Source: Nakaseomyces glabratus (Eukaryota; Ascomycota; Saccharomycetes; Saccharomycetales; Saccharomycetaceae). Taken from it: 64,000 bases of DNA. A program made the translations under genes and the position numbers. The notes beneath the pieces are model-generated. The model had not been told where the DNA came from, made no database searches, and was given only the letters and a program-made list of their open reading frames with translations. Every line of letters begins with the position of its first letter. Position 1 is the stretch's first letter. This document shows, piece after piece, positions 47,720 to 57,519 of this stretch. The DNA lies in the NCBI RefSeq assembly GCF_010111755.1, contig NC_088957.1, forward strand, positions 372,001 to 436,000, read 5' to 3'.

Positions 47720-48731
47720 TTATATGCCACTTTTATTCCCAAATGTTTGGGTAATGTTCCGGATTACTTTAGCTGTTAGCTGAATATTGACCCTCTCCTA
47801 TCAATGCGGAAACAAAAGAAAGCGTCCTCGAACTACCACGACCATAAGCTATTGGAGAAGCTAGTTTTACAATGTTGTTTATATAGTATGAACATGCTAT
47901 GGACCTAACTGATGCAAAAGTACCAGGTTCAATTGTGAACTGTGGTCTTCATTCAGGAATGCACACCATGGCTTCCCAGACAAAGGAGAGAAACCATTGC
48001 AGCAAATATAGGACCAGAACAAATCAACAATATAGTCTTGCTAGATATATAGTTTTTTAAGTTCCTTTTCTACAAACTTACCACTACAAACTAATTGTCG
48101 TTTTCTTCACAGCTATTATACCAATTGATTTACACATTCCATATTTCGCTACGAAGGTGTCTAGGGACTCGAATTTCTCACATTAGACAGCATTCGCACT
48201 CATTTGGATTCCGCACTGAAAGTCTTGTACTGCAACTGGGTTAAACGGGTAAATCTCTCGAATGCCTAGCTTCTTAACAGGAGTGTTACTAAATACCAGG
48301 CAACATGAGGAAAGGACACGACATCAACTTTACAATCGATTTGGGTGCTGGCTGCTCAAAAGCATTCGTTAAATTGCCTGCACGTAAATCAGTACGTACG
48401 TACAGTCAACAATTCTAATTTTGAGAATTGGCCACGTCAAGTATAACTGATGCCAAGATTCCTTTCAAGACTGCAGTAAATCTACAGTCATTACAAGACT
48501 ACCGAAACATCACTAGTGCTGCTCTGATAACTAAACATACATTTTTCTTGAGCATGAAAGTGAGCTAAACACTGCATACATATAATGATTACTGTAGTAA
48601 AATGAATCATATATATTGTAAAGAAAAAACTATAACTTGATTGCCAAACATTAACCAAAGACTATGAGATTATTGGGTTTATTCAGGCGACATCTGAAAG
48701 TAAGAGAACAAAAAGAATCGAAAAAAATAAA
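47720..48731. other. Gene-free region upstream of the mannosyltransferase
   Basis: This kilobase is AT-rich and has no supported gene. It contains a 37-codon open frame (48305-48418) of unknown status and a TACGTACGTAC string at 48392-48402. The near part is presumably the promoter of the mannosyltransferase gene. Confidence 0.4.
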
Positions 48732-48804
48732 TGCTTCCAACCAGATTTGAACTGATGATCTCCACATTACTAGTGTGGCGCCTTACCAACTTGGCCATAG
48801 AAGC
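48732..48804 (-). tRNA. tRNA-Thr(AGU)
   Basis: On the minus strand the gene starts GCTTCTATGGCCAAGTTGG, has anticodon loop CTAGTAA (anticodon AGT, read as IGU), and ends GGTTGGAAGC plus discriminator A. The acceptor stem is fully paired, allowing one G-U. There is no intron. An A7 run (48721-48727) gives the terminator. Confidence 0.95.
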
Positions 48805-49744
48805 TTAAAATGATTGATATTCAAGAAAAAATTGTATCCTGCTATATCGAATAGAGAATATTTTTGACTTATAACATACAACGTGGTAGCTCAAAGTATA
48901 AGTCTCACCTATAGTTGAAGAACGAATCATCTAATATAACGATGCATAAAAGGCGCTCTTCTTAGCGTTTATGCTATAGCCAACCTTCCTAATCACTTAG
49001 TTAGGTCACGTGCGGTGAACTAGTATCATAAAGTATACACAATTGTAAACCAATGAACACGATTCCGAGAATTTCTTTGCTACATATCGATATCTTGCAA
49101 TCCCATCATACCCCATTCCTTGAGCATCCTAACTACCAAAGATAGTTAACATCTTCATATGGACCGAAGAGTCAGTTACTAATATTCAACAACTTATTAT
49201 GGATTAGCACAGTTTCATGAACTTAATCAAAAAATCATAAAAGTGCAGTATTGAAATATTGCTACTGTTGGTTAAAAACAAATTAGTATCTGATAGTGCA
49301 TAATATGAAATTACTTATCAGACAATCATGTAATGAAAAAAAAAATTCTGAATCGTATTTATATGTAACCGCTCTTCTTATATTATCCTGTTGAAGACAA
49401 TATAAACAGGCTTGGAGATTTCTTATACTATCAAAAATAAATACCGGAGAAGTAAGGGATTCTATTTCAGGTAAAGTAACACTCTCAAGTGAATTGCTTT
49501 GGCTCAACACCATGTGTGAGTCAAATGTTGGACATACCAACAGCACAAAGCAAGGAACTTCAAAAATTGACAATTCCAACAGGAAATATTTTAAATAGAG
49601 AGAAGAGAAAGCTGAATAACAGGCCCACAAACAGTGCTTCTTACTGTAAATCTGAATTCGAACACTGAAACAAAGTTGATCACGTGATATATTGTATCAC
49701 TCAAAACCACAAAAATACTTTGATAAGACATCAAAAATCATTAA
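48805..49744. other. Gene-free region between tRNA-Thr and tRNA-Asp
   Basis: This stretch contains the second copy of the decayed repeat with a hairpin and otherwise AT-rich sequence. A 115-codon minus-strand frame at 49283-49630 lacks an ATG at its start and shows no recognisable domain. Confidence 0.45.
48900..49040. repeat. Decayed dispersed repeat, copy B, with hairpin
   Basis: This is the partner of the repeat at about 45440-45580. It includes a nested hairpin: GCATAAA (48944-48950) pairs with TTTATGC (48968-48974), and the inner CGCT pairs with AGCG. Copy A keeps a weakened version (ACGC/GCGT). Confidence 0.5.
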
Positions 49745-49816
49745 TCCGCGATAGTTTAATGGTCAGAATGGGCGCTTGTCGCGTGCCAGATCGGGGTTCA
49801 ATTCCCCGTCGCGGAG
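49745..49816 (+). tRNA. tRNA-Asp(GUC)
   Basis: The gene starts TCCGCGATAGTTTAATGG, has anticodon GTC in CTTGTCGC, the T-arm GGGGTTCAATTCCCC, and ends TCGCGGA plus discriminator G. The acceptor stem pairs fully. There is no intron. A T9 run at 49818-49826 is the Pol III terminator. Confidence 0.97.
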
Positions 49817-49826
49817 ATTTTTTTTT

Positions 49827-50434
49827 GGGGGTAATGTGTACTTGAAAGTAATTCATCTCTTTAAATATCAAGATTACTGATATATCTTTTAATATCAGCA
49901 TACAGCATAATGCATTACTTGTATGATATATACAAAAGAGTTTTGAATGCTTTACAAACTGGTTCCCAATAGGGTTAAACTAGTCTTGCACACCAGTGAT
50001 ATTAGAACTTCTCACTTGTGCAACTTACGATACTATCAGCTTTGTGGTTAATATATTAGGACCAACAGTTAGCTTGTGTAGTTAATCTGTCTTATATGTA
50101 ATGTCCTCCAACATCGTCCTGCCATTTATTTCATCTTGATCTTGAATTTTCGTTATCAACTTGGATCACTCCGAATCATCGGGCAAGAATGTGCAAAAGT
50201 CATCTCGGAGGGGACCTAAAGCTAATAAAACTTTCATAAATTGGAAAATATCCATAAAATGTCGATATAATAATATTGTTCATAGTACTTTTTTCTACAT
50301 TTATAGGTTTAGTATAGTCGTCTAATACTGTTATCAATCGCAACAATCAGTCCATTATTAATTGCAATCCTATTTTTACTATTGGTGTCTGACATATGAC
50401 ACTTTAAGCATAGATATATCTTAGTTGAAGGAAG
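49827..50434 (+). other. tRNA-Asp to MDV1 spacer
   Basis: This AT-rich region of about 600 bp includes the MDV1 promoter. No gene or strong site was recognised. Confidence 0.4.
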
Positions 50435-52570
50435 ATGACTGATCAGATAAGTCACCTGGGGAAAACACTTAGCACTGCGGCATCGGTTCTTATAGGATCC
50501 CAAGATATTGAGAAAAACGTCGAGAACAATCTATTATCGAACTCTCCTAGGAACCCATATAGAAAGACCTTACAAGAGAGTTTAACCGCAGCTGATTTCA
50601 TGAACCATGAGACTTTTGATAAGCTTAGAAAGACAAGAGCTATTGCATCTACTTTGTCTGAGGATAGCAAGGGATTGTACTCCCAAAGAAGTAGGGAAAA
50701 GTATTTTACCAATAAGGTTTCTGACAAAAAGACCACATTTAAAGTGTTGAGCCATTTAAGTGATGATTTGCTGAAGGATCTCCCAGAAACAGCTGAAAGT
50801 AAGAGTAACACCAGAGATCAAGGTGAAACGAAATTGTTGAAAGAGTCTGACTCTACCGATGCTAGTCAAGAGCGTATATTCTCACTATATCAAGGGTTTG
50901 AAGCATCCATACCGGTTATCAACCGGTCTGTAGAGAAAGAGCACTTACTTCTAGAGCAAAATAATCAGGAATCTGCAGCTCAAATACTGCCGCAAATGGG
51001 TAACAAACCTAGGATAAGGAGTGGCCCTTGGGAGGACTTACTTGAATCAAAAGAAGATACGTACATTTCCTTGGACTTTAACCCAGAAAGAATATCAAAT
51101 ATTAAATCCAAGAAAGAACTAGAAAGAATCAATGAATTAGCTAACAACAATTTGGTTATGCTGGATATCAGGAAAAAACTGTCCGCTGATGAAATTGATG
51201 AAATCAAGAAACAGATACAAGATCTGCAATTGAAACAAAACCTTCTAGTAAAAAAGATTGCTGCAATAGAAGAGAACGAGTTATTTTTGGAAGATATTAT
51301 AAGATTGATTGGACACCGTTCCGCTGATTTCTCAAATGATACACAAATTGAGTTTGACCAGGCAAAGTCACTCTCAGGCCTAAATAATCCTGAGTCGATG
51401 ATCGATGCCACAAGACCAACCGCATTGGAAAGAAAGAACTCAATAGATATTGTAGAAACATCTCTAAATGAAATTAGGACATCCTTTGATGGTAGCAAGC
51501 AATCCATAGAAGGAAAAGATAACCATAATGCATTAAATGGATTCTTTGAAGATGCCAGTAACAAAAAATCAAGAAAAGCTCAACCAACAGTTCAGAAATA
51601 CTATAACTCTGGGAAAAAGTTATCCACTATACCTAAAGCTCATGATGATGCTATTACATGTTTAGATTTTGACCCCCATTTCAGTACTTTGTGCACTGCA
51701 GGGTACATGGATCATATAGTTAAGCTGTGGGATTATACGAAGAAACGTCAAATTGGGGCAATGGAAGGACATGTTGCAACGATTAGTTGTATGCAAGTGG
51801 ACAAAAACTACAATATGGTTGCCACCGGTAGTAAAGATGCCACAGTAAAACTTTGGAACGCAAATGATGTCATAGGGAGATATGAAGAAGGAAATAACAG
51901 TGAAGCATTACATACCTTAGATGCACATTTAGATGAGGTATCATCACTTTATATCGATGGTGCCAATTTGATGACTGCTTCACAAGACAAAACCATTAGA
52001 AGATGGGATTTGTACTCTGGGAAATGCATTCAAGTCTTTGATGTTAATTTCCCAAGTTTATCTGCATATAAAAGCAGCTTCATGAAAAGCAATGAAGATA
52101 GCATGATTTTAAAAACCGTAAACACTCCAATTATTGGGAGTATTCAAAGCTTTGATGCTGCTTTAGCTACTGGTACTAAAGATGGTTTAATCCGGTTATG
52201 GGACATGCGTACTGGTGAAGTGGTCCGTGTTTTGGAGGGTCATATGGATGCTATCACATCACTAAAATTTGACGCAACCACCATTATCAGCGGCTCATTA
52301 GATGGAACTATACGCCTGTGGGACCTAAGATCAAATAATCTGACTGACATTATTAGCTATGAAAAGCCGATTTCATCCCTAGATTTTGATGCAAAGCATA
52401 TCGTAGTGGCATCCAATGAACATAATACTCATATTTATGATAGAAATGACGGTAATAAGTGGGATCTACAGGATGAAGAACAAGATACAACATCCTTGTT
52501 CGTCAAATACAAGGAGAGATATACCATGGAAGGAAGATCAAACGGTGACATAGGAATTTGGATCGTATAA
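50435..52570 (+). CDS. MDV1: Mdv1, mitochondrial fission WD40 adaptor
   Basis: The protein has 711 residues (S. cerevisiae Mdv1 714). The N-terminus DQISHLGKTLSTAAS matches the Fis1-binding extension. A coiled coil (about 230-295) used for dimerisation and Dnm1 assembly follows, then seven WD40 repeats (about 395-711), with phrases CTAGYMDHIVKLWD, SFDAALATGTKDG, LRSGKV-like MRTGEVVRVLEGHMDAITSLKFD and SLDGTIRLWDLR. Mdv1 recruits the dynamin Dnm1 to Fis1 on the outer membrane. The paralogue Caf4 lacks this length match. MDV1-CCT7-GZF3-UTP10-PRM10 order is the same as on S. cerevisiae chr X. Confidence 0.93.
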   Translation: MTDQISHLGKTLSTAASVLIGSQDIEKNVENNLLSNSPRNPYRKTLQESLTAADFMNHETFDKLRKTRAIASTLSEDSKGLYSQRSREKYFTNKVSDKKTTFKVLSHLSDDLLKDLPETAESKSNTRDQGETKLLKESDSTDASQERIFSLYQGFEASIPVINRSVEKEHLLLEQNNQESAAQILPQMGNKPRIRSGPWEDLLESKEDTYISLDFNPERISNIKSKKELERINELANNNLVMLDIRKKLSADEIDEIKKQIQDLQLKQNLLVKKIAAIEENELFLEDIIRLIGHRSADFSNDTQIEFDQAKSLSGLNNPESMIDATRPTALERKNSIDIVETSLNEIRTSFDGSKQSIEGKDNHNALNGFFEDASNKKSRKAQPTVQKYYNSGKKLSTIPKAHDDAITCLDFDPHFSTLCTAGYMDHIVKLWDYTKKRQIGAMEGHVATISCMQVDKNYNMVATGSKDATVKLWNANDVIGRYEEGNNSEALHTLDAHLDEVSSLYIDGANLMTASQDKTIRRWDLYSGKCIQVFDVNFPSLSAYKSSFMKSNEDSMILKTVNTPIIGSIQSFDAALATGTKDGLIRLWDMRTGEVVRVLEGHMDAITSLKFDATTIISGSLDGTIRLWDLRSNNLTDIISYEKPISSLDFDAKHIVVASNEHNTHIYDRNDGNKWDLQDEEQDTTSLFVKYKERYTMEGRSNGDIGIWIV

Positions 52571-52717
52571 GGGAAAAATAAATGATAATGAATGGCTATA
52601 GTACTGCATGTAAATATCGAACTGAAAAGCAAATAATATAGGCATCATTATTGATGACACCACCGAAAGCATTCATTATCTCTCATTCTCTCCTATTTAT
52701 TTATAAATTGAAACTCA

Positions 52718-52756
<39 letters not shown>

Positions 52757-53092
52757 TATATTCCATAACAAGGCATTTCCAACAGCAATTTTTACCATAA
52801 TACTCTGGAAGGAACATGTACACTCTAATGATTATCAATTCTGGAGCATTATGGCTCTTGTATACCAACATCACAAACAACGAAGTAAAAATTTGAGTTT
52901 GGCCTCGCAAACCTGAAAATTGCCCAAATGTGGCGACCAACGAGATGAGCATAGCATTTTGAGTGTAATGGTATTCGTTATTTGTGTAGTATTAGCGGCC
53001 AATTGATTGTTATGATCTAAAGAATCTTAGTAACAGAGTTGGTCAGGTGTGTATTGTTATCAATTCCAGACAGAAAACGAAGAAAAGTAGCG
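52571..53092 (+). promoter_or_regulatory. MDV1 3' region and CCT7 promoter
   Basis: This 522-bp spacer lies between tandem genes and contains an (AT)16 microsatellite. No other recognised site. Confidence 0.45.
52721..52752. repeat. (AT)16 microsatellite
   Basis: A perfect 32-bp alternating AT tract lies in the MDV1-CCT7 spacer. Confidence 0.9.
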
Positions 53093-54745
53093 ATGAATTT
53101 TGGTAACCAGACGCCAACGATTGTTGTATTGAAGGAAGGAACAGATGCTTCTCAAGGTAGAGGTCAGATCATCTCAAACATCAATGCTTGTATTGCAGTT
53201 CAAGAGGCACTAAAGCCAACATTGGGTCCACTTGGTTCCGATATCTTAATTGTCTCCTCAAATCAAAAGACCACAATTTCCAACGATGGTGCTACTATCC
53301 TGAAATTACTTGATGTTGTGCATCCTGCCGCTAAGACCTTAGTGGATATCTCTCGTGCCCAGGATGCTGAAGTCGGTGATGGTACCACAAGTGTTACTAT
53401 TTTGGCTGGTGAGCTAATGAAAGAAGCCAAACCATTCTTAGAAGAAGGCATTTCAACTCATCTGATTATGAAGGGCTATAGAACAGCTGTAAAATTAGCC
53501 ACCGATAAAATAAAAGAACTGGCAGTGGATATAGGATCTGATGGTGAAGTTAACAGGGAACTTCTGGAACGTTGTGCAAAGACCGCCATGACCTCTAAGC
53601 TAATTTACAAGAATGCTGATTTCTTTGTGAAGATGTGTGTTGATGCAGTTCTTTCTCTAGATAGAGACGAATTAAATGATAAACTAATTGGTATCAAGAA
53701 GATTGCTGGTGGTGCCATGGAAGACTCTATTTTTGTTGACGGTGTAGCTTTCAAAAAGACATTCTCCTACGCTGGTTTCGAACAACAACCAAAGAAATTT
53801 AACAACCCAAAAATTTTAAGTTTGAATGTAGAATTGGAACTGAAAGCTGAAAAAGACAACGCCGAAGTCCGTGTTGAACATGTGGAGGACTATCAATCTA
53901 TAGTTGATGCCGAATGGCAGTTAATATTGGATAAACTAAAGCAAATCGAGGATACCGGAGCGAACATTGTGCTTTCAAAGCTTCCTATTGGTGATTTAGC
54001 CACTCAATATTTTGCTGACAGAAATATCTTTTGTGCAGGTAGAGTAGGTGCGGACGATATGAACCGTGTTATTCAAGCAGTAGGCGGTGCCATTCAATCA
54101 ACGACAAATGATATACATGATGAACACCTGGGTACTTGTGAAGTATTTGAAGAAATTCAGATTGGTTCCGAACGTTACAACCTATTTAAAGGTTGTCCAA
54201 ATGCTAAAACAAGCACTTTACTGTTAAGAGGTGGTGCAGAACAAGTAATTGCTGAAGTAGAAAGATCCTTACATGATGCCATAATGATTGTAAAGAGAGC
54301 TCTACAGAATAAAATGGTTGTTGCAGGTGGTGGTGCAATTGAAATGGAAATATCCAAATACCTAAGAGACTACTCAAAAACAATTGCCGGTAAACAACAA
54401 TTAATTATACATGCATTTGCAAAGGCCTTGGAAGTTATTCCAAGACAACTATGTGAGAACGCTGGTTTTGACGCCGTTGAACTACTTAATAAACTAAGAC
54501 TTGCTCACAGTAAGGGCGAGAAATGGTTTGGTATTGATTTTGAGAATGAAAATGTGGGTGATAATTTTGCCAAATTTGTATGGGAGCCAGCTTTGGTTAA
54601 GATAAATGCTCTAAGCAGTGCGACTGAAGCCACAAACTTAATTCTATCGGTCGATGAGACTATCAAAAACAAAGAAAGTCAGGGCGCAAATGCCGGTATG
54701 CCTGCTCCAGCTGGAAGGGGTCGTGGCATGCCTATGGGCATGTGA
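53093..54745 (+). CDS. CCT7: Cct7, eta subunit of the TRiC/CCT chaperonin
   Basis: The protein has 550 residues from the ATG at 53093 ([16 protein letters not shown]), the same length and start as S. cerevisiae Cct7. The frame is open 18 codons further up, but from a TTG. Group II chaperonin motifs are present: [20 protein letters not shown], the ATPase [15 protein letters not shown], and a conserved [16 protein letters not shown] near residue 420. The tail is Gly/Met-rich ([10 protein letters not shown]). Cct7 is one of eight subunits of the cytosolic folding chamber for actin and tubulin. Confidence 0.97.
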   Translation: MNFGNQTPTIVVLKEGTDASQGRGQIISNINACIAVQEALKPTLGPLGSDILIVSSNQKTTISNDGATILKLLDVVHPAAKTLVDISRAQDAEVGDGTTSVTILAGELMKEAKPFLEEGISTHLIMKGYRTAVKLATDKIKELAVDIGSDGEVNRELLERCAKTAMTSKLIYKNADFFVKMCVDAVLSLDRDELNDKLIGIKKIAGGAMEDSIFVDGVAFKKTFSYAGFEQQPKKFNNPKILSLNVELELKAEKDNAEVRVEHVEDYQSIVDAEWQLILDKLKQIEDTGANIVLSKLPIGDLATQYFADRNIFCAGRVGADDMNRVIQAVGGAIQSTTNDIHDEHLGTCEVFEEIQIGSERYNLFKGCPNAKTSTLLLRGGAEQVIAEVERSLHDAIMIVKRALQNKMVVAGGGAIEMEISKYLRDYSKTIAGKQQLIIHAFAKALEVIPRQLCENAGFDAVELLNKLRLAHSKGEKWFGIDFENENVGDNFAKFVWEPALVKINALSSATEATNLILSVDETIKNKESQGANAGMPAPAGRGRGMPMGM

Positions 54746-54968
54746 AGAGATTCATTCCATACTTAATAGTTCCTATATAATGCATAATTTATTTTGATAC
54801 GCACTGTAATATAGATTCAAGTTTCTGCAGCTTCCAGCGTGCTTTACTAAGTCCTTAGATTTATTCTTATTTGAGAATCGATTCTCGAGTGATATCAAAC
54901 ATTCAATAGCGTCTAACTACGCGAAAGTAAAAAGTAAATCAGTCCTGTATTATATATACTGTATCTCT
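54746..54968. other. CCT7/GZF3 convergent 3' region
   Basis: This is a short AT-rich spacer between convergent genes. Nothing else was seen. Confidence 0.4.
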
Positions 54969-56357
54969 TTATTTATATCTCCTTAGTTCCTTCTCTAACT
55001 TCTTACATCTCTCATCCAATTCATATATGTGTCGCTTATATAAATCGGTAACCAATTCGAGCTCATTTATTCTCGTACGCAACCGTATTACTTCCTCTTC
55101 ATTATGAAGTTGCACACTGACGGGTATCTTATGCTCATCATCTGCGTTTGATGGATCAATTATATCAACACTATTGCGTTGTTTCTGTGTATCGATCATA
55201 CTGCCTCTTCTAATTGGCAAATTTTCAGATGATGGCACTTTACCTTTCATTAACAAGTGAGGATTAGGTGGTATATGAGAAAGGTGGGATGTATCTAACG
55301 GTTGTGGTTGTGACATTTTTTCCTTGATATTAGAGCCAGTACTGCGAGAATCTCTAATTGGAGCACCGCGCAATGCAGTTGGCAAACCGCCATAGCTTTG
55401 ATTACTATTTACTACTTGTGGTATGGATGTCTTCCTTTTCTCTACCATCGATTGCTCTAATGATGCTATATTGCCATTCTTATCATCTTCAGATGACTTG
55501 GCATGCATAGATCCGATGTTACTATTACTTGCCGCAGTAGTACGAGAATCAGAGCCAAAATCCCCTAAGACAGCCGAAAGCCGGGGCAGGGGAGTGCCAC
55601 TCGGGCTATGAGACTGAGGGCTTAGTGGAGTATTCTCACCACTTTTGATTTGGGCACTATCTTTAGATTGACTATTGTAGCTATCTATGCTTGACTCGGA
55701 GACAGCTCTTTCCGACTTTATTTTGGCTTTCTTATGCTTTCTTATTAGATCTGCTTCTGCGCTTTCACCTACATAAGGCCGACCATGTTCAGTGATAGAA
55801 TGTCTTAGATCTGATGGTGGATGCCTTCTTTTATCTAACATATGACCTTTCTTCTCTTTATATGCTTCATAACTAGTTGGAATAAAATTTGTAAAACTGT
55901 GCTTGTATCGATCATGAACTAACTCTGCTGGTGCACCTGTAGGAGAAGTTTGAACATTCTTCCTATTGCGAGATTTAATGACATCTGTCTTTAAACTGAT
56001 TGGTCTCGGTTTTCCATGCAATTTCAAAAACAAACCACAAGCATTGCACAAAACTGATCCTTGCTCATCGCGTCTCCACAGAGGCGTTGTTGAAGTCATA
56101 CAGTTCTTACAGACTGGCGCGGAATTACCGAACTCTGAGACAATGCCAGCAGTGTCTCCTTGCGCTACAACCTTCTCTTTCTTGCTGTCAACTTTCTGCT
56201 CTACTTTCGATTGCACTACACTTGTGTCCTTGCTTGCTGTACTTGATTCTGTTGATATAGATTGTTTATGCTCAGAATCAACTACATCCCCCTTCTTGTA
56301 ATCCTGTGCTTCACGCCGGGGACTTTTACCACTCATATCTTCACTGTGTTCTGCCAT
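54969..56357 (-). CDS. GZF3: Gzf3-type GATA repressor of nitrogen-catabolite genes
   Basis: The protein has 462 residues (S. cerevisiae Gzf3 551). A single GATA finger C83-x2-C86-x17-C104-x2-C107 is followed by the basic tail [16 protein letters not shown] Ser-rich disordered middle and a C-terminal coiled coil (about 420-460, [19 protein letters not shown]) follow, the arrangement of Dal80/Gzf3, which dimerise through this zipper. Gzf3 competes with the activators Gln3 and Gat1 at GATAA sites. Synteny (between CCT7 and UTP10) favours GZF3 over DAL80. Five GATA core sites lie in its own promoter, so autoregulation or cross-regulation is likely. Confidence 0.92.
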   Translation of the reverse strand: MAEHSEDMSGKSPRREAQDYKKGDVVDSEHKQSISTESSTASKDTSVVQSKVEQKVDSKKEKVVAQGDTAGIVSEFGNSAPVCKNCMTSTTPLWRRDEQGSVLCNACGLFLKLHGKPRPISLKTDVIKSRNRKNVQTSPTGAPAELVHDRYKHSFTNFIPTSYEAYKEKKGHMLDKRRHPPSDLRHSITEHGRPYVGESAEADLIRKHKKAKIKSERAVSESSIDSYNSQSKDSAQIKSGENTPLSPQSHSPSGTPLPRLSAVLGDFGSDSRTTAASNSNIGSMHAKSSEDDKNGNIASLEQSMVEKRKTSIPQVVNSNQSYGGLPTALRGAPIRDSRSTGSNIKEKMSQPQPLDTSHLSHIPPNPHLLMKGKVPSSENLPIRRGSMIDTQKQRNSVDIIDPSNADDEHKIPVSVQLHNEEEVIRLRTRINELELVTDLYKRHIYELDERCKKLEKELRRYK

Positions 56358-57519
56358 TTTACAATCAACCGGATTGATAAACTAAAAAAATCTGATCTAG
56401 ATGCTTCTCACTCTAAAATCTGCTCTGTATTGGATCAATAATATACCTTGGGTATTTTACAAGACCTTTTTTATATCAGAATTAGCCGCCAAATCCTTTA
56501 TCAGCACCCGATATACTAACTCAATACCTCTATCAGTTTGTTATCTCTTCGTTTATCTGAAATTTCAGATGCTTATCAGGTCTTTTTGGGAAATTTTCTT
56601 CTTTTATCACGAACAAACTTTTTTTTTTCAAGTTTTCTAGGTCCCAACGAATACAACTAGAGAGATTTGTTAGCTTCTGTCTCACTCTCGGTTTGACACA
56701 AATCTCCTTTCTATGGTGCGTAACTACTCTTCTTTGTAGACAATGTACTTTACACCAGTAAACAGGTGCCGATAAAGTGCTAAGCAAGCTACAAGTATCG
56801 ATGAAGAATCACAATGCCAGCTTCACAACACGTTCGAATAGTTTTTACTGGACCAAGAAGTTTTTGGTATTCTTGCCATCAAGCATAATATATACTAGTA
56901 GTCATTATCATTTTACGTATTTGCTTTTCGGAATTGATATTTTACAATAATCTACTCAGAGTTTGAGACTAGAAGTGCCACTCTCTAAGTCACTTAGACT
57001 CTCGTTCCTAACTTCCATTTAATGTTATCCATTTCCGTTAAAGTTGCAACGCCTTCCGTTTGCAGTCACTTTTTGTGGTCTTGCCGTCTTTTTCACCACT
57101 AGATAACATCTGAAGATACCTATGATGGAAATGACCGCAAAAATACCATAAGAGAAGTCATCTCTATGTGGATTGATGGAATTCCTGTGGGATACTAGTC
57201 ATTAGAACTTTGTATGAACTGGAATTCGGAGAGGTGTGAGTGGATGGTGATTCAAGAGCTGTTGTAGATACGGTTAGAACCATACTTTATACCCAATTTA
57301 AGTAATCAAGCATTTTTAGCAATCACTTAATGTACAAACGCAATTAAGCTTTTCAAAGGATAGTATATAGTGTTGGCCTACATAGTTTATTAGGTTGAAG
57401 GGATTCCATCGTTGCTTACTTAAATGCTGTGTATTATAATATACAATTTAATCTAATTGTTCTCGGAGGTAATAAATTTAAATTTATGTAAAAACAAAAT
57501 GCAAATATTATGAGGAGAG
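56358..57519 (-). promoter_or_regulatory. GZF3 upstream region and UTP10 3' region
   Basis: This 1,162-bp region has no supported gene. It contains a GATA-site cluster near GZF3, CTTCCGT/TTTCCGT strings around 57030-57065 and AT-rich 3'-end sequence next to UTP10. Confidence 0.45.
56497..56577 (-). promoter_or_regulatory. Cluster of GATA sites in the GZF3 promoter
   Basis: Within 81 bp lie GATAA on the minus strand at about 56497-56502, GATAG at 56530-56534, GATAA at 56541-56545, GATAA at 56553-56557 and GATAAG at 56572-56577. They lie 140-220 bp upstream of the ATG. GATA factors bind such clustered sites in nitrogen-regulated promoters. Confidence 0.6.

Noticed and set aside
49283..49630. 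115-codon minus-strand frame between tRNA-Thr and tRNA-Asp
   Set aside because: It begins at TTG, shows no domain or family match and lies in AT-rich spacer.
49677..49690. ATCACGTGAT considered as CDEI of a centromere
   Set aside because: No CDEIII-like TTCCGAA within about 130 bp; more likely a bHLH-type CACGTG or chance.
56514..56520. Perfect TACTAAC branch-point sequence on the plus strand
   Set aside because: The only gene here (GZF3) runs on the minus strand, and no GTATGT donor with an exon is visible on the plus strand.
56910..56945. TTCCGAA core considered as a centromere CDEIII element
   Set aside because: No CDEI (RTCACRTG) at the right spacing and no 80-bp very AT-rich CDEII beside it.
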